Shown: positions 40,494-51,856, counted from the first letter of the stretch. The stretch is 64,000 nucleotides of DNA from Pelagibacteraceae bacterium AG-337-G04 (GCA_003282205.1 QBZW01000009.1:1-64000), one strand, 5' to 3'. Numbers and translations are program-made. Notes: generated from the letters alone by a model not told the origin.

Positions 40494-41441
40494 CTAATTT
40501 GAAGCCAAATATTTTTCAGCTTCTAATGCAGCCATACAGCCCATTCCTGCTGCAGTTACAGCTTGTCGATAAATTTTATCTTTGACATCTCCAGCTGCAT
40601 AAACACCTGGAATATTTGTTTCTGTAGAATCACTTTTAGTAATTAAATATCCTGTATTATCCATTTCCAATTGGTCTTTAAATAATGCAGTTGCAGGATC
40701 ATGTCCTATAGCAATAAACAAACCATCAATTTTTAGTTCCGTCACTTTATTAGAATTAACATTCTTTATTTTTAAACCTTTTACATTTTTTGGTTCCTCG
40801 TCACCAATTACTTCTTCAACAACTGAGTCCCAAATAATTTCAATTTTTTTATTTTCCATTAATTTCTTTTGCAAAAGTTTTTCTGCTCTTAATTCATTTC
40901 TTCTGTGAATTAATTGTACTTTTGAGGCAAATTTTGTTAGAAACATTGCCTCTTCAACTGCAGCATTACCACCTCCAACTACAGCTACTGTTTTATCTTT
41001 GAAAAAGAAACCATCACATGTAGCACATGCTGAAACTCCAAATCCTTTGAATTTTTCCTCAGAGTCAATATTTAACCATCGAGCTTGCGCACCAGTCGAA
41101 ATTATTATTGAGTCTGCAGTATATTTTTGTCCACCGTCTCCGATTGCTTCAAAAGGTTTAGATTTTAAATTTACAGATTGTATATGGTCTTCTACTAAAT
41201 CAGTTCCCACCGCTCTTGCTTGTTCTCTCATTTGTTCCATTAGCCATGGTCCTTGTATTACATCAGCAAAACCTGGATAGTTTTCTACATCAGTTGTAAT
41301 TGTTAATTGGCCACCTGGTTGCATACCTGCGACTAACATTGGTTTCAGCATAGCTCTAGCAGCATAAACTGCAGCAGTGTAACCCGCTGGGCCAGATCCA
41401 ATTATTAACACTTTTGTATGTTTAGTTGGTTTTTCACTCAT
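40494..41441 (-). CDS. trxB: Thioredoxin-disulfide reductase
   Basis: FAD enzyme passing NADPH electrons to thioredoxin. 315 residues: FAD motif IIGSGPAGYTAAVYAARA, redox-active CATCDGFFFKD, NADPH-binding VVGGGNAAVEEAMFL, and the C-terminal AAGDVKDKIYRQAVTAAGMG. All normal. Divergent from the ELM1-like gene with only 20 nt between start codons, so the two promoters must reach into coding sequence. Confidence 0.97.
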   Translation of the reverse strand: MSEKPTKHTKVLIIGSGPAGYTAAVYAARAMLKPMLVAGMQPGGQLTITTDVENYPGFADVIQGPWLMEQMREQARAVGTDLVEDHIQSVNLKSKPFEAIGDGGQKYTADSIIISTGAQARWLNIDSEEKFKGFGVSACATCDGFFFKDKTVAVVGGGNAAVEEAMFLTKFASKVQLIHRRNELRAEKLLQKKLMENKKIEIIWDSVVEEVIGDEEPKNVKGLKIKNVNSNKVTELKIDGLFIAIGHDPATALFKDQLEMDNTGYLITKSDSTETNIPGVYAAGDVKDKIYRQAVTAAGMGCMAALEAEKYLASN

Positions 41442-41461
41442 AGAGGTCTATATAGTTAATA

Positions 41462-42406
41462 ATGAACAAATTAAAAGGTATTTTATTGACCGAGGGTATG
41501 CACGGTATGTTGAGCCAGGTTGAAGGGTTAGCTAAAGCTTTGGATATCGATTTTACTCACCACAAGGTTGAACTAAATAATTTATGGAAGTTAATTCCAT
41601 CAAAATTTACGCCAATTTCTCAAAGTGTTTATAAAAAAATAAATCAATCAGATTATGATTTAATTATATCTTGTGGACGAAAAAGTATAATTCCATCTAT
41701 TCATTTAAAAAGTATTTCAAATAAAAAAGTCTTTAATATTCATATCCAAGATCCAAAAATAAATTTTAATTATTTTGATTTTATAGTAGCACCAGAACAT
41801 GATAAAATTAATGGTTCTAATATTATTACTACAAAAGGCGCTCTTCATTATCTCACAGAAAGTGAAATATTTGAGAATAAGGAATATTTAAACTCTTTAA
41901 TAAAAAAAGATGATAGAAAAATTTGGTGTTTAATAATGGGTGGACCCACAAAATACTACGATTATTCAACTAAAAATATGAAACATATTTTTTCAATTTT
42001 TTATAAACTTTTAAAAAAACATGATTTTCAACTTGTTGTTGTTCCATCAATGAGAACACCTTTGAATACCATTCATTATGCCAAAGAATTTTTTGGAGAA
42101 AATCATACCATAATAATGAATGTAGATAAAAAAGCCTATTTATCAGCTCTAGCCATTTCTGAAAATATTATTGTTACTTGTGACTCTAGCTCAATGATTT
42201 CAGAGGCCGCATTGACTGGAAAACCTGTTTATATTGCAAACATTTTACCTAAAAAAAATGATATAAGATTTCAAAGATTTAGAAATTTATTTAGAGAATT
42301 AAATATAACAAGAAATCTTGGGGAAGAAATTGAAACTTGGACTTATCAAAAACTTGATGAAACTAATAGAGTAGCAAAAATTATAAAAGAAAGAATAAGT
42401 AACTAA
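41462..42406 (+). CDS. Mitochondrial-fission ELM1-like protein (DUF1022)
   Basis: 314-residue protein of the family named after plant ELM1, found mostly in alphaproteobacteria and plants. N-terminal LTEGMHGMLSQVEGLAKALD and the C-terminal NIIVTCDSSSMISEAALTGKPVY match; the latter is a nucleotide-sugar-binding-like segment, so a GT-B type fold is plausible. Bacterial function unknown; envelope polysaccharide work has been suggested for relatives. Its stop overlaps the next start as TAATG, indicating a two-gene coupled operon with the oxygenase. Confidence 0.75.
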   Translation: MNKLKGILLTEGMHGMLSQVEGLAKALDIDFTHHKVELNNLWKLIPSKFTPISQSVYKKINQSDYDLIISCGRKSIIPSIHLKSISNKKVFNIHIQDPKINFNYFDFIVAPEHDKINGSNIITTKGALHYLTESEIFENKEYLNSLIKKDDRKIWCLIMGGPTKYYDYSTKNMKHIFSIFYKLLKKHDFQLVVVPSMRTPLNTIHYAKEFFGENHTIIMNVDKKAYLSALAISENIIVTCDSSSMISEAALTGKPVYIANILPKKNDIRFQRFRNLFRELNITRNLGEEIETWTYQKLDETNRVAKIIKERISN

Positions 42407-43068
42407 TGTCATATTTAAATTCTATACTTAATGATTCAAAGAAATTTGATAGTCCATTTGTGCATTGGGAATTAAATAAACCTCTTAATAATCAGCAGAT
42501 AGACGAGATAATAGGTGCTGATATATCTGATCCTTCAAAACATAATCTTAATTATGATGGTACTAGAGCAATTGATGGAGGTGAGGGGAAGTTTAGAGAA
42601 GGTATTTCAAACGGTGGGAAAGCCTTAAAATTTAGATGTTTTGTTACAAAGGAAAATTCTAATGAATTCCCAGGACTTACCAATTTAATTAAAGAACTTC
42701 AAAATAAAAAAACATATCAAAAAATATCTGAATTAATTAATAAAGATCTTTCAAATTCTTATGTAAGAGTTGAGGTAATTTGTGATCGTGAAGGTTTCTG
42801 GTTAAAACCACATTGCGATATTAAAGAGAAACTTATGTCTTGCTTGCTATTTGTTAACAAGCATAATGAAAGTGAGGATTTAGGAACTGATTTTTATGAT
42901 GAAAATTTAAAACTCATAAAAACACTCCCCTATAAAGATAATTATGGATATTTTTTTTCAAGTGGGCCTGATACATGGCATGGAATGGAAAAAAAAGAAA
43001 TAATTAAAGAGAGAAGATGTTTGCAAGTAAATTATGTTACATTTGAAACCGATTGGAAAGTTGATTAA
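42406..43068 (+). CDS. 2-oxoglutarate/Fe(II)-dependent oxygenase family protein
   Basis: 220 residues with a double-stranded beta-helix pattern. Metal ligands appear as His-x-Asp in [10 protein letters not shown] (about residues 137-142) and a distal His in [10 protein letters not shown], followed by Arg in [10 protein letters not shown] for 2-oxoglutarate. Resembles proteins that hydroxylate Pro or other residues or small molecules; substrate unknown. Translationally coupled to the ELM1-like gene by a 1-nt overlap. Antiparallel overlap of 4 nt with carB. The distal ligands are assigned by spacing only. Confidence 0.7.
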   Translation: MSYLNSILNDSKKFDSPFVHWELNKPLNNQQIDEIIGADISDPSKHNLNYDGTRAIDGGEGKFREGISNGGKALKFRCFVTKENSNEFPGLTNLIKELQNKKTYQKISELINKDLSNSYVRVEVICDREGFWLKPHCDIKEKLMSCLLFVNKHNESEDLGTDFYDENLKLIKTLPYKDNYGYFFSSGPDTWHGMEKKEIIKERRCLQVNYVTFETDWKVD

Positions 43069-46000
43069 TTTTCTTGAAGAGATTTCACTCTAAGTTTTTT
43101 TGTTTTAAGAGAGTTTATGGCCTCTAAAAAAGAATAAGCAGTTGACATGTTAGTACAATAAGGAATTTTATTTGCCAAAGTTCCTCTTCTTAAAGCCAAT
43201 GCATCATTAATTCTATTTTCGCTATTTCCACCACCTGTATTTATAACCAAAGCAATTTTTTTAGAATTAAGGATATCTACTATATGGGGTTTGCCACTAC
43301 TTACTTTGTTAATTTTTCTACATTTCATTCCATTTTTTATTATGATATCTGCCGTTCCTCTAGTGGCTGATAAAGTAAATCCAAGTTTTACAAGTCTTTG
43401 AGCAATACCAATAATTTCTTGTTTATGTGAATCTTTAACAGACAAAAATGTTAAACCTTTGGTTGGTAATGAGTTTGCTGCCGCAATTTGACTTTTAGCA
43501 ATTGCCATTCCAAAATCATCATCAAATCCCATCACTTCACCTGTTGATTTCATCTCTGGTCCGAGTAATAAATCGCTGTTTGGGAATTTGTTGAATGGAA
43601 ATACAGCCTCTTTAACAGCAAATTTTTTGTTTGTTTTATATTTTAATTTATATTTTGAAAGTTTTTCACCTGCCATTATTCTAGATGCAATTTTCGCTAA
43701 CGGTATCCCATTAGCTTTTGATACAAACGGAACTGTTCTACTGGCTCTTGGATTTACTTCTATTACAAAAATTTCATCTTTCTTGATTGCAAATTGAATA
43801 TTTAAAAGTCCTTTAACCCTTAATGCTAAGGCTAATTTTCTAGACTGAATTTTTATTTCTTTTAAAAGATTATCTTTAATAGAAACTGGAGGTAGACAAC
43901 AAGCTGAGTCTCCAGAATGCACTCCTGCTTCTTCAATATGCTGCATGATACCTGCAACGTAAACATCTTTCCCATCTGAGATAGCATCTACATCAACTTC
44001 CATTGCATGATCTATAAATTTATCAATTAAAATTGGATTTTTTTCTGAAGCTTTAAAAGCTTCATTAATAAAATTTTTAAGTTGACTTTTATCATGAACA
44101 ATTTCCATCGCTCTTCCACCTAAAACATAAGAAGGTCTAACAACAACAGGTAGTCCAATTTTTTCACTTATTTTTATTGCTTGATCAAATTTGTAAGCAA
44201 TTCCACTTTCCGCCTGTTTCAAATTTAATTTGATCAATAGATCTCTAAATCTATCCCTGTCTTCTGCAAGATCAATTGAACTATATTGAGTACCAAGTAT
44301 TGGTAATTTATTCTTATGTAAGAATTTTGCTAATTTAATTGGAGTTTGTCCTCCAAATTGAGCAATAACCCCTATAAGATTTCCTTTTGATTTTTCCTTT
44401 AAAATAATATTTTGAACATACTCCTCAATAAGAGGCTCGAAATAAAGCCTATCACTTGTGTCATAGTCTGTTGAAACTGTTTCTGGGTTACAATTAACCA
44501 TAATTGTTTCAAATCCAGCTTCTTTAAGTGAAAAGCTTGCCTGACAACAACAATAATCAAACTCTATTCCTTGTCCAATTCTGTTTGGGCCTCCTCCAAG
44601 TATTATTATTTTTTTCCTATTACTAGGATTTGCCTCACACTCAGTATTCAATGAAAAGTTTCTTTGGTATGTCGAGTACATATATGGAGTAAAGGATTTA
44701 AATTCTGCAGCACAGGTATCTACTTTTTTAAATACTGGTAAAACTTTAAGTGCAACCCTTTTAGATCTAACAATTTGTTCATTAATTCCAATAATTTCTG
44801 ATATTTTTTTATCTGAAAAGCCAATTGATTTTATTCTATTAAATTCATTGTATGTTTTAGGAATACCTTTCTTCTTTAAATACTTTTCCTCTTCCACAAG
44901 ATCTTTAATTTGGTTTAAAAACCAAGGATCAACTTTTGATAATTTGTATATTTTATCTAATGATATATTTTTTCTAAAAGCTTCTGCGATCAATAATAGC
45001 TTGTTAGGAATATTAACTTTTAAATTTTTAATAATATCTTTTTTTGAGTAATTAAAAATATTGTCTAATCCCGAAAATCCAGTTTCTAAAGATACCAACG
45101 CTTTTTGAAAAGACTCTTTAAAGTTTCTTCCAATCGACATTGCTTCGCCAACAGACCTCATCGAAGTTCCAAGAACTGCTTTTGTGTTGGAGAATTTTTC
45201 GAATGTAAATCTTGGTATTTTTGTAACTACATAATCAATTGTTGGTTCAAATGAAGCTGGAGTAACTTTTGTTATTTCATTTTTCAATTCATCTAAAGTG
45301 TATCCCACTGCAAGTTTAGCTGCTACTTTAGCAATAGGGAAACCCGTTGCCTTCGATGCAAGAGCAGATGATCTCGATACTCTGGGGTTCATCTCAATTA
45401 TAACCATTCTTCCATTAATAGGATTTATTGCAAATTGAACATTTGATCCTCCTGTTTCAACACCAATTTTTCTTAAACAGGCAATAGATGCATTTCTCAT
45501 AACCTGATACTCTTTATCAGTTAAGGTTAATGCTGGAGCAACTGTAATAGAATCCCCAGTGTGTATTCCCATTGGATCTACATTTTCTATTGAACAAATT
45601 ATTATACAGTTATCTTTTTTGTCTCTTACAACCTCCATTTCAAATTCTTTCCAGCCCTCTAATGACTCCTCAATTAAAACTTGATTTTGAGGCGATTCAT
45701 TCATCCCATTTTTAACGAGTTTAAAAAAATCTTTTTTGTTTTTAGCAATACCCCCTCCCAAACCACCTAAAGTAAAGGATGGTCTAATAATTGCTGGTAA
45801 TCCAATCACTTTCAAACATTTAGCTGCATCTCTAAAATGATTTATAATTCTTGATTTTGGAAGATCTAAACCAATGTCCGACATATTTTTTCTAAATTTT
45901 TTTCGATCTTCAGCATTTTCAATTGCTTTTGACTTTGCGCCTATTAATTCAATTTTATATTTTTTAAGTAACCCAAATTTTTCAGCACTTATTGCTAAGT

Positions 46001-46289
46001 TTAATGCAGTTTGACCTCCCATGGTCGGTAAAATCGCATTAGGTTTTTCTTTTTTAATGACTTCTTCTAAAACAGGAATTGTGATGGGTTCAATATAGGT
46101 TTTATCAGCAACTCCAGGATCAGTCATAATAGTTGCAGGATTTGAATTTATTAAAACTACCTCAAAACCTTCATCTTTAAGAGCTTTACAAGCTTGTGTA
46201 CCCGAATAATCAAATTCACATGCTTGTCCAATTATTATTGGGCCTGCTCCAATTACTAATATTTTTTTAATGTCTTTTCTTTTTGGCAT
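43065..46289 (-). CDS. carB: Carbamoyl-phosphate synthase large subunit
   Basis: Makes carbamoyl phosphate from ammonia, bicarbonate and two ATP for Arg and pyrimidine synthesis. 1074 residues, full length: two homologous ATP-grasp halves ([19 protein letters not shown] at the start, [20 protein letters not shown] opening the second near residue 565), [11 protein letters not shown], and a C-terminal allosteric MGS domain ([16 protein letters not shown]). Overlaps carA by 23 nt and the oxygenase gene by 4 nt. Confidence 0.98.
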   Translation of the reverse strand: MPKRKDIKKILVIGAGPIIIGQACEFDYSGTQACKALKDEGFEVVLINSNPATIMTDPGVADKTYIEPITIPVLEEVIKKEKPNAILPTMGGQTALNLAISAEKFGLLKKYKIELIGAKSKAIENAEDRKKFRKNMSDIGLDLPKSRIINHFRDAAKCLKVIGLPAIIRPSFTLGGLGGGIAKNKKDFFKLVKNGMNESPQNQVLIEESLEGWKEFEMEVVRDKKDNCIIICSIENVDPMGIHTGDSITVAPALTLTDKEYQVMRNASIACLRKIGVETGGSNVQFAINPINGRMVIIEMNPRVSRSSALASKATGFPIAKVAAKLAVGYTLDELKNEITKVTPASFEPTIDYVVTKIPRFTFEKFSNTKAVLGTSMRSVGEAMSIGRNFKESFQKALVSLETGFSGLDNIFNYSKKDIIKNLKVNIPNKLLLIAEAFRKNISLDKIYKLSKVDPWFLNQIKDLVEEEKYLKKKGIPKTYNEFNRIKSIGFSDKKISEIIGINEQIVRSKRVALKVLPVFKKVDTCAAEFKSFTPYMYSTYQRNFSLNTECEANPSNRKKIIILGGGPNRIGQGIEFDYCCCQASFSLKEAGFETIMVNCNPETVSTDYDTSDRLYFEPLIEEYVQNIILKEKSKGNLIGVIAQFGGQTPIKLAKFLHKNKLPILGTQYSSIDLAEDRDRFRDLLIKLNLKQAESGIAYKFDQAIKISEKIGLPVVVRPSYVLGGRAMEIVHDKSQLKNFINEAFKASEKNPILIDKFIDHAMEVDVDAISDGKDVYVAGIMQHIEEAGVHSGDSACCLPPVSIKDNLLKEIKIQSRKLALALRVKGLLNIQFAIKKDEIFVIEVNPRASRTVPFVSKANGIPLAKIASRIMAGEKLSKYKLKYKTNKKFAVKEAVFPFNKFPNSDLLLGPEMKSTGEVMGFDDDFGMAIAKSQIAAANSLPTKGLTFLSVKDSHKQEIIGIAQRLVKLGFTLSATRGTADIIIKNGMKCRKINKVSSGKPHIVDILNSKKIALVINTGGGNSENRINDALALRRGTLANKIPYCTNMSTAYSFLEAINSLKTKKLRVKSLQEN

Positions 46290-47460
46290 GTTTTTTTACA
46301 TCTTGAATAAAGTTTTTGAATAAATATTTACTATCTTGAGGGCCAGGATTTGCTTCTGGATGATACTGAACAGAAAAGACAGGTTTGTTTTTTAACTTAA
46401 TTCCTTCAATAGTATTGTCAAAAAGTGACTTATGAGTAATTTGAATATTCTTAGATAAGCTTTTTTCTATAACAACAAATCCATGATTTTGACTTGTAAT
46501 CTCAACTGAATTATTCATAAAATTTTTGACTGGATGATTAGCACCTCTATGACCTAATTTCATTTTTTTTGTTTTTGCATTTAAAGCCAAAGCTAAAATT
46601 TGATGACCGAGGCAAATTCCAAATATAGGATAATTTAATTTAATTAATTTTTGAATCGTATCAATTGCATATTTTCCAGTGGCTGCTGGATCTCCAGGTC
46701 CATTTGATAAAAATATACCATCTGGTTTTAATTTCACAATTTCATGAGCAGTTAATTTACAAGAAACTACCTTTACCTCACAGTTATAATCTGAGAAATA
46801 TCTTAAAATATTTTTCTTAATCCCATAATCAATTGCAATAATTTTAAATTTCTTTATTGTATTCTTTTTATAGCCGACATTCTTTTTCCACGTTTTAAAA
46901 CCTTTCCATATATAAGTTTTTTTTGTTGATACTTCTTTTGCAAGATCTAATCCATTTAAGCCAGGCCATTTAACTGACATATTAGTTAGTTTTTTAATGT
47001 TAAATTTACCTTTTTTATTATTTGTAATAGTGCCTTTTGGAGCACCCTTATCTCTAATTAAGTTTGTTAAGCTTCTAGTATCTAATCCAGTTAATCCAAC
47101 AATTTGATTCTTTTTAAGCCACTCATCTAATGTCCGTAATGCTCTATAATTTGATGGAGAAGTAATTTCGGAATTAAATATTACACCCCTCGTCCAAATT
47201 TTATTAGACTCTAAATCCTCATTATTTGTTCCAACGTTTCCAATATGAGGAAATGTAAAGTTTATAATTTGTCCAGCATAAGATGGGTCTGATATAATTT
47301 CCTGATATCCTGTTAAAGATGTATTAAAACAAACCTCTCCAGTTGAAGTTCCTTGAAATCCAAGGCCAATACCTTTGAAAACTAGCTTATTATCCAGAAC
47401 TAAAATACCTGTAGGAAATTGATGATTAATTGCAATTTTATTTTTTTGTTTTTTGATCAA
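46267..47460 (-). CDS. carA: Carbamoyl-phosphate synthase small (glutaminase) subunit
   Basis: Supplies ammonia from glutamine to CarB. 397 residues: N-terminal CarA domain ([28 protein letters not shown]), then a class I glutamine amidotransferase with nucleophile Cys in [15 protein letters not shown] and the His-Glu pair in [11 protein letters not shown]. The start read here is TTG at 47458-47460, directly preceded by an in-frame TAA, and no Met occurs nearby downstream, so a non-ATG start is forced. carA and carB overlap, giving coupled 1:1 translation. Confidence 0.95.
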   Translation of the reverse strand: MIKKQKNKIAINHQFPTGILVLDNKLVFKGIGLGFQGTSTGEVCFNTSLTGYQEIISDPSYAGQIINFTFPHIGNVGTNNEDLESNKIWTRGVIFNSEITSPSNYRALRTLDEWLKKNQIVGLTGLDTRSLTNLIRDKGAPKGTITNNKKGKFNIKKLTNMSVKWPGLNGLDLAKEVSTKKTYIWKGFKTWKKNVGYKKNTIKKFKIIAIDYGIKKNILRYFSDYNCEVKVVSCKLTAHEIVKLKPDGIFLSNGPGDPAATGKYAIDTIQKLIKLNYPIFGICLGHQILALALNAKTKKMKLGHRGANHPVKNFMNNSVEITSQNHGFVVIEKSLSKNIQITHKSLFDNTIEGIKLKNKPVFSVQYHPEANPGPQDSKYLFKNFIQDVKKHAKKKRH

Positions 47461-47464
47461 TTAC

Positions 47465-47476
47465 AACTCATGAGTT
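47465..47476. promoter_or_regulatory. 12-bp perfect palindrome upstream of carA
   Basis: AACTCATGAGTT is a perfect 12-bp palindrome starting 5 nt upstream of the carA start codon, in the region shared with divergent yqeY. It is less AT-pure than its surroundings. It could be an operator or a small leader hairpin affecting carA translation; no regulator is known. Confidence 0.3.
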
Positions 47477-47583
47477 AAAGGTCTATACAATAAAACCTTT
47501 TTTTGCGCAACACATCTAATGTATATTTTGTAAAAAAAATATTTTTTTTTTTGAAGAATATTTTTAATACGCTAAAATTAAAT

Positions 47584-48048
47584 ATGTCATTAAGGAAAAG
47601 TATAGAGTCAGACTATAAAACAGCTTTAAAATCTAAAGATAAAAATAAAATATCAACTTACAGGTTAATTTTATCCGGTGTTAAAGATTTAGATATTAAC
47701 AATAGATCTGGGGCAGAAAAAAAAGATACAGATGATGAAGATATTAAGAAGTTATTAAAAAAAATGATTAAACAGCGTAGCGAATCAATTGAATTGTATA
47801 AAAAAAATAATCGTAAGGATCTTCAGGATATAGAAGAACAAGAAGTTGGAATAATTAGCCAATATCTACCTAAACAGATTAGCGAGGAGGATACTAAGAA
47901 AATTTGTGAAGAAGTGATTAAATCAACAGGTGCAAACTCAATTAAGGATATGGGAAAAGTTATGGGCGAATTGAAGAAAAATAATGCTGACACTATCGAT
48001 TTTTCTAAAGCAGGAGCAATTATAAAAGAATTATTAAATCAAAAATGA
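47584..48048 (+). CDS. GatB/YqeY domain protein
   Basis: 154 residues, helical YqeY fold: SIESDYKTALKSKDKNKIST at the N-terminus, MIKQRSESIELYKKNNRKDL, EEQEVGIISQYLPKQISEED, then a C-terminal GatB-tail-like domain with GKVMGELKK. Related to the tRNA-binding tail of the GatB amidotransferase subunit; function of free YqeY is unknown. The ATG at 47584 gives the family start; an upstream in-frame ATG at 47503 adds an unlikely Phe-rich segment. Overlaps dnaG by 4 nt: the yqeY-dnaG-rpoD order is conserved. Confidence 0.88.
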   Translation: MSLRKSIESDYKTALKSKDKNKISTYRLILSGVKDLDINNRSGAEKKDTDDEDIKKLLKKMIKQRSESIELYKKNNRKDLQDIEEQEVGIISQYLPKQISEEDTKKICEEVIKSTGANSIKDMGKVMGELKKNNADTIDFSKAGAIIKELLNQK

Positions 48049-49820
48049 AATACCCAAAAGAGTACTTACAAGAAATAAAAACTAGATTAAAAATTTCAAC
48101 TGTAGTTTCAAAAACAGTTAGTTTAAAAAAGAGAGGAAAAGAATATGTTGGCCTTTCACCATTTAAGACTGAAAAAACACCATCATTCACAGTAAACGAT
48201 GAAAAGGAATTTTATCATTGTTTTAGCACCGCTGAACATGGAAATATTTTTGATTTTGTAATGAAAACTCAAAACTTAAAATTTGGCGAGTCAGTCAAAT
48301 ATTTAGCAAATTTAGCAGGAATGAGACCTTATACATTTTCAAGAGAGGATGTGATCAGAGAAGAAAAATGGAATAAGTATAAACTGATATATGCTAAATA
48401 CGTTGAATTTTATAATAAAGATCTTTTTAAAAATCCGTTAGCAAAAGTTGCAAAGGATTATCTAAAAAATAGAGGTTTGACAATTGATGAAGTAAAGAAA
48501 TTTAAAATCGGATATGTTTCAAATGAAGACAATTTTAAAGAAGACTTGTTCAAAGAATTTACTGAAAATGAAATTAAAGATACAGGATTATTTTATTTTG
48601 ATGAAAATAAAAAAAAATATTTAGACAGGTTTAGAGAAAGAGTCATTTTTCCCATCAATAATATTTCAGGTGATCCAGTAGCTCTTGGTGGAAGGATATT
48701 AAAAGATAATAAATATCTTGCCAAATATATTAACTCTCCGGAAACTCAATTTTTTAAAAAAGGGTCTAATCTTTACAATTTAGATTTAACTAGAAAACTT
48801 TCAAACACTATTAATAGTGTTTACCTTGTTGAAGGTTATATGGATGTTGTAGGTCTTAGTAAAAATAAAGTAGATAATGTCGTTGCAAATCTAGGGACCT
48901 CTTTAACTACTAGACAAATATTAACTCTAAATCAATTTTTTCAACATATCATTATTTGTTTTGATGGAGATGATAGCGGATATAAAGCAGCTCTAAGAGC
49001 GGCTGAAAACACTATTATTGAGTTAAAACCTGAGAAAGAAATTTCTTTCTTATTCTTACCTGACAAGCATGACCCAGATAGTTTTGTAAATGAAAAAGGA
49101 AAAGAGTTTTTTGAAATTTTTTCAAAAAATACTTCAGTTCCCATTCACAAATTTATATTCAACCACTATTTTAGAGATGTAGATGATAACCCTTCATCTA
49201 GAGCTATTTTTGAAAAAAAGTTAAGATTAATTTCATCAACTATTAAAGATGAATTTATTAAAAAGTATGTGCTTGAATATTTTCTAGAAAAAATTTCTGA
49301 ATTAACTCCTAATACAAATTTTAAATATAAAAAAAATTACTCGAAGCCAACAAAGTCACTTAAATCAACACAAAACTATTATAACGAAACTAAGTCTTTA
49401 AAAGCTGTTGATATTAAGGAATTTTCTTTTTTATATGTTTTGTTAAAAAGACCTGATCTTATAAGAGATAATATTAACCTAGTTGAAAATGTAAAACTAT
49501 TTAGTAGTGAAAATAAATTATTATTTAAAGAAATAATAAATCAAACTAACAATTTTGAAAATGATGATATTGAAAATTTAAATATTGATAGGAATTTGAT
49601 TGACAGAGTTTATAAATATGCATCTGTTAAGCATATATTGATTAAAAACTTAAAAGATGATCAGAAAATTGTTGAAATTTTATCTGAGATAATAAGAGAC
49701 CTAAAAAACTATGAGCTTGAAGTAAGAATAACAGACTTAGAATCACGATTTTCACAGGATTTAAGCGAAGCAACATTTAACGAGATAAAAGAGCTTAAAA
49801 AACTACAAAAAATCAATTAA
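48045..49820 (+). CDS. dnaG: DNA primase DnaG with degenerate zinc site
   Basis: Synthesises RNA primers for replication. 591 residues: N-terminal zinc-binding domain (residues 1-100), TOPRIM catalytic domain ([13 protein letters not shown], then [13 protein letters not shown] with the acidic metal ligands), and a helicase-binding C-terminal region. The standard CHCC zinc ligands read Ser38, Lys41, Cys59 and Thr62 ([15 protein letters not shown] and [11 protein letters not shown]), so a zinc ion is unlikely to bind. The surrounding fold residues are well kept. Catalytic residues are intact, so the enzyme should be active. In the yqeY-dnaG-rpoD operon. Confidence 0.95.
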   Translation: MKYPKEYLQEIKTRLKISTVVSKTVSLKKRGKEYVGLSPFKTEKTPSFTVNDEKEFYHCFSTAEHGNIFDFVMKTQNLKFGESVKYLANLAGMRPYTFSREDVIREEKWNKYKLIYAKYVEFYNKDLFKNPLAKVAKDYLKNRGLTIDEVKKFKIGYVSNEDNFKEDLFKEFTENEIKDTGLFYFDENKKKYLDRFRERVIFPINNISGDPVALGGRILKDNKYLAKYINSPETQFFKKGSNLYNLDLTRKLSNTINSVYLVEGYMDVVGLSKNKVDNVVANLGTSLTTRQILTLNQFFQHIIICFDGDDSGYKAALRAAENTIIELKPEKEISFLFLPDKHDPDSFVNEKGKEFFEIFSKNTSVPIHKFIFNHYFRDVDDNPSSRAIFEKKLRLISSTIKDEFIKKYVLEYFLEKISELTPNTNFKYKKNYSKPTKSLKSTQNYYNETKSLKAVDIKEFSFLYVLLKRPDLIRDNINLVENVKLFSSENKLLFKEIINQTNNFENDDIENLNIDRNLIDRVYKYASVKHILIKNLKDDQKIVEILSEIIRDLKNYELEVRITDLESRFSQDLSEATFNEIKELKKLQKIN

Positions 49821-49885
49821 ATAAAACTGAGAATCCCGTAGATTTTTTTTATTTTAGCATTATATACATTTTGAACTTTTTAATT

Positions 49886-51721
49886 GTGGAACGTATAATT
49901 ACAAAATCATTTGCAAGATTAATGGGCAGAGGTGTCCATAGAGGTTTTATAACATATGAAGAATTAAATAAATCCTTAGGAAAAAGAAATCTATCTAATC
50001 GAAATCTCGAACAAGCTTTCATACATATCTTAGATGAAAAAGTAATTTTAGTTGAAAAAAAAGCTGACTTTAAAGTACTCCGAAAAAAAGAAAATGGATT
50101 AAAAGACGAGGGTAAATCTGTCGAAAAAAGTGATGACCCTATCAGAATGTATTTAAGAGAGATGGGGGGAGTTGAATTGCTTTCAAGAGAAGGTGAAATT
50201 GCGATCGCCAAAAGAATAGAAGCAGGTAAAGATGTAATGTTAAATGCATTATCCCAAAGTCCAATAACAGCTCAACAATTTTTTGAATGGAATAAACAAC
50301 TTCAAAACGATGAGATACTAGTCAGAGAAATTATAGATATAGATACTAATTATATGGAGGATGAAGATACTGGCCAAAGCGCTAAACAAAAAAAGTCTGA
50401 AGACAGTAATAATAAACAAAGCGAAGAAGAAGGAAATAATGTAGAAGAAGACGAATTTAATCCAACGCTTGCAGCAATGGAGACTGAAATTAAACCAAAG
50501 GTTTTAAAAACAATTTATAATTTAACTAAAGACTATAATAAGTTAATTAAATATCAGAATGAAAAGCTTGAATGCATTCTAAATTTAAAACAATTTTCAT
50601 CATCTAAAGAAAAAAATTATAAAAAAATCGTAGACGATATATTGGAAAATATAAAAACACTTCAATTGTCACCCTCAGTTTTGGAAGAATTGGTACAAAA
50701 ACATTATGTTGAAAATCGTAAAATAATTTCTCTTGAAGGGAACCTTTTAAGATTTGCTTTAAATGAGAAAATTTCAAGAGAAGAATTTATAAAATTTTAT
50801 GTAGGTAATGAAATAAATCCAAAATTAAAAAATTTTTTAGATACTAATGAAATTTGGAAGAAATTTTTTCAAAAATATAAAGTTGAGGTAAAAAATATAA
50901 AAGATAGATTAATTGAAATTAGTAACAGATTAGGTCTCTCTGTTACTGAATTTAAACAATTAGTAAGCAGAGTACAGAAAGGTGAAAAAGAGTCTCGTAT
51001 TGCAAAAAAAGAAATGGTTGAGGCCAATCTTAGATTAGTAATTTCAATTGCAAAAAAATATACAAATAGAGGTCTTCAATTTTTAGACTTAATTCAAGAG
51101 GGAAATATTGGATTGATGAAGGCTGTTGATAAATTTGAATACAGAAGGGGGTATAAATTTTCTACATATGCTACTTGGTGGATAAGGCAAGCAATAACTA
51201 GATCGATTGCAGACCAAGCTAGGACAATAAGAATACCAGTACACATGATTGAAACAATCAATAAAATAGTTAGAACTCAGAGATTAATTTTAAGTGAATT
51301 TGGCAGGGAAGCGACACCAGAAGAGCTAGCACAAAAATTAAGAATGCCATTAGAAAAAGTAAGAAAAGTACTTAAAATTTCTAAAGAACCTGTTTCTCTT
51401 GAAAAACCTGTTGGAGATGAAGAGGATAGCAGTTTGGGTGATTTTATAGAGGATACCAAAGCTTTAGCTCCACTTGAGCAAGCTATTAAATCAAATTTAA
51501 GTGAAGCTACGACAAAAATTTTATCAACTTTAACTCCAAGAGAAGAAAGAGTTCTAAGAATGCGTTTTGGCGTTGGTATGAATACAGATCACACTCTTGA
51601 AGAAGTTGGATTACAGTTTTCTGTGACAAGAGAAAGAATTCGTCAAATAGAGGCAAAGGCACTTAGAAAATTAAAACACCCTAGTAGATCAAAACAATTA
51701 AAAAGTTTTCTTGAAAGTTAA
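49886..51721 (+). CDS. rpoD: RNA polymerase primary sigma factor (sigma-70)
   Basis: 611 residues. Region 1.1 ([13 protein letters not shown]), region 1.2 ([20 protein letters not shown]), a non-conserved region with an acidic stretch, region 2 with [40 protein letters not shown] and [18 protein letters not shown], region 3, and region 4 ending [20 protein letters not shown]. No ATG exists at the proper start: candidates are TTG 49871, GTG 49886 and ATG 49922. The last would cut the first helix of region 1.1, so I use GTG 49886. The tRNA-Val gene begins 1 nt after the stop. Confidence 0.96.
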   Translation: MERIITKSFARLMGRGVHRGFITYEELNKSLGKRNLSNRNLEQAFIHILDEKVILVEKKADFKVLRKKENGLKDEGKSVEKSDDPIRMYLREMGGVELLSREGEIAIAKRIEAGKDVMLNALSQSPITAQQFFEWNKQLQNDEILVREIIDIDTNYMEDEDTGQSAKQKKSEDSNNKQSEEEGNNVEEDEFNPTLAAMETEIKPKVLKTIYNLTKDYNKLIKYQNEKLECILNLKQFSSSKEKNYKKIVDDILENIKTLQLSPSVLEELVQKHYVENRKIISLEGNLLRFALNEKISREEFIKFYVGNEINPKLKNFLDTNEIWKKFFQKYKVEVKNIKDRLIEISNRLGLSVTEFKQLVSRVQKGEKESRIAKKEMVEANLRLVISIAKKYTNRGLQFLDLIQEGNIGLMKAVDKFEYRRGYKFSTYATWWIRQAITRSIADQARTIRIPVHMIETINKIVRTQRLILSEFGREATPEELAQKLRMPLEKVRKVLKISKEPVSLEKPVGDEEDSSLGDFIEDTKALAPLEQAIKSNLSEATTKILSTLTPREERVLRMRFGVGMNTDHTLEEVGLQFSVTRERIRQIEAKALRKLKHPSRSKQLKSFLES

Positions 51722-51722
51722 A

Positions 51723-51797
51723 GGGCCGTTAGCTCAATAGTAGAGTACTGCATTGACATTGCAGGGGTAGTTGGAGCGTAACCAACACGGCCCACCA
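51723..51797 (+). tRNA. tRNA-Val (GAC) with non-canonical elbow
   Basis: 75 nt including encoded CCA. Acceptor GGGCCGT/ACGGCCC, anticodon stem CTGCA/TGCAG around TTGACAT (anticodon GAC), variable loop GGGTA and a perfect T-stem GTTGG/CCAAC. The T-loop is AGCGTAA instead of the near-universal TTCRANY, and the D-loop AATAGTA has one G where GG is expected. All stems pair, so the gene looks real. It starts 1 nt after the rpoD stop and may be co-transcribed. Confidence 0.85.
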
Positions 51798-51856
51798 AAA
51801 AGGCGATTATCTATAATTGATAACTGTTAAAAAATGAGATAATTAATAATATTTTT

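Noticed and set aside
47477..47505. AAAGGT-12 nt-ACCTTT followed by seven T, like an intrinsic terminator on the plus strand
   Set aside because: No plus-strand gene ends before it; it lies in the divergent carA/yqeY region. The 6-bp stem is AT-rich and the loop long, so chance is likely.
49832..49850. AATC-CCGTA-GATT with eight T after dnaG, a possible terminator
   Set aside because: Only four strong pairs in the stem, and dnaG-rpoD are usually one operon; too weak to call.
51812..51830. Small hairpin TTATC-TATAATT-GATAA between the two tRNA genes
   Set aside because: Five A/T-rich pairs with no T-run; probably a processing spacer at most.
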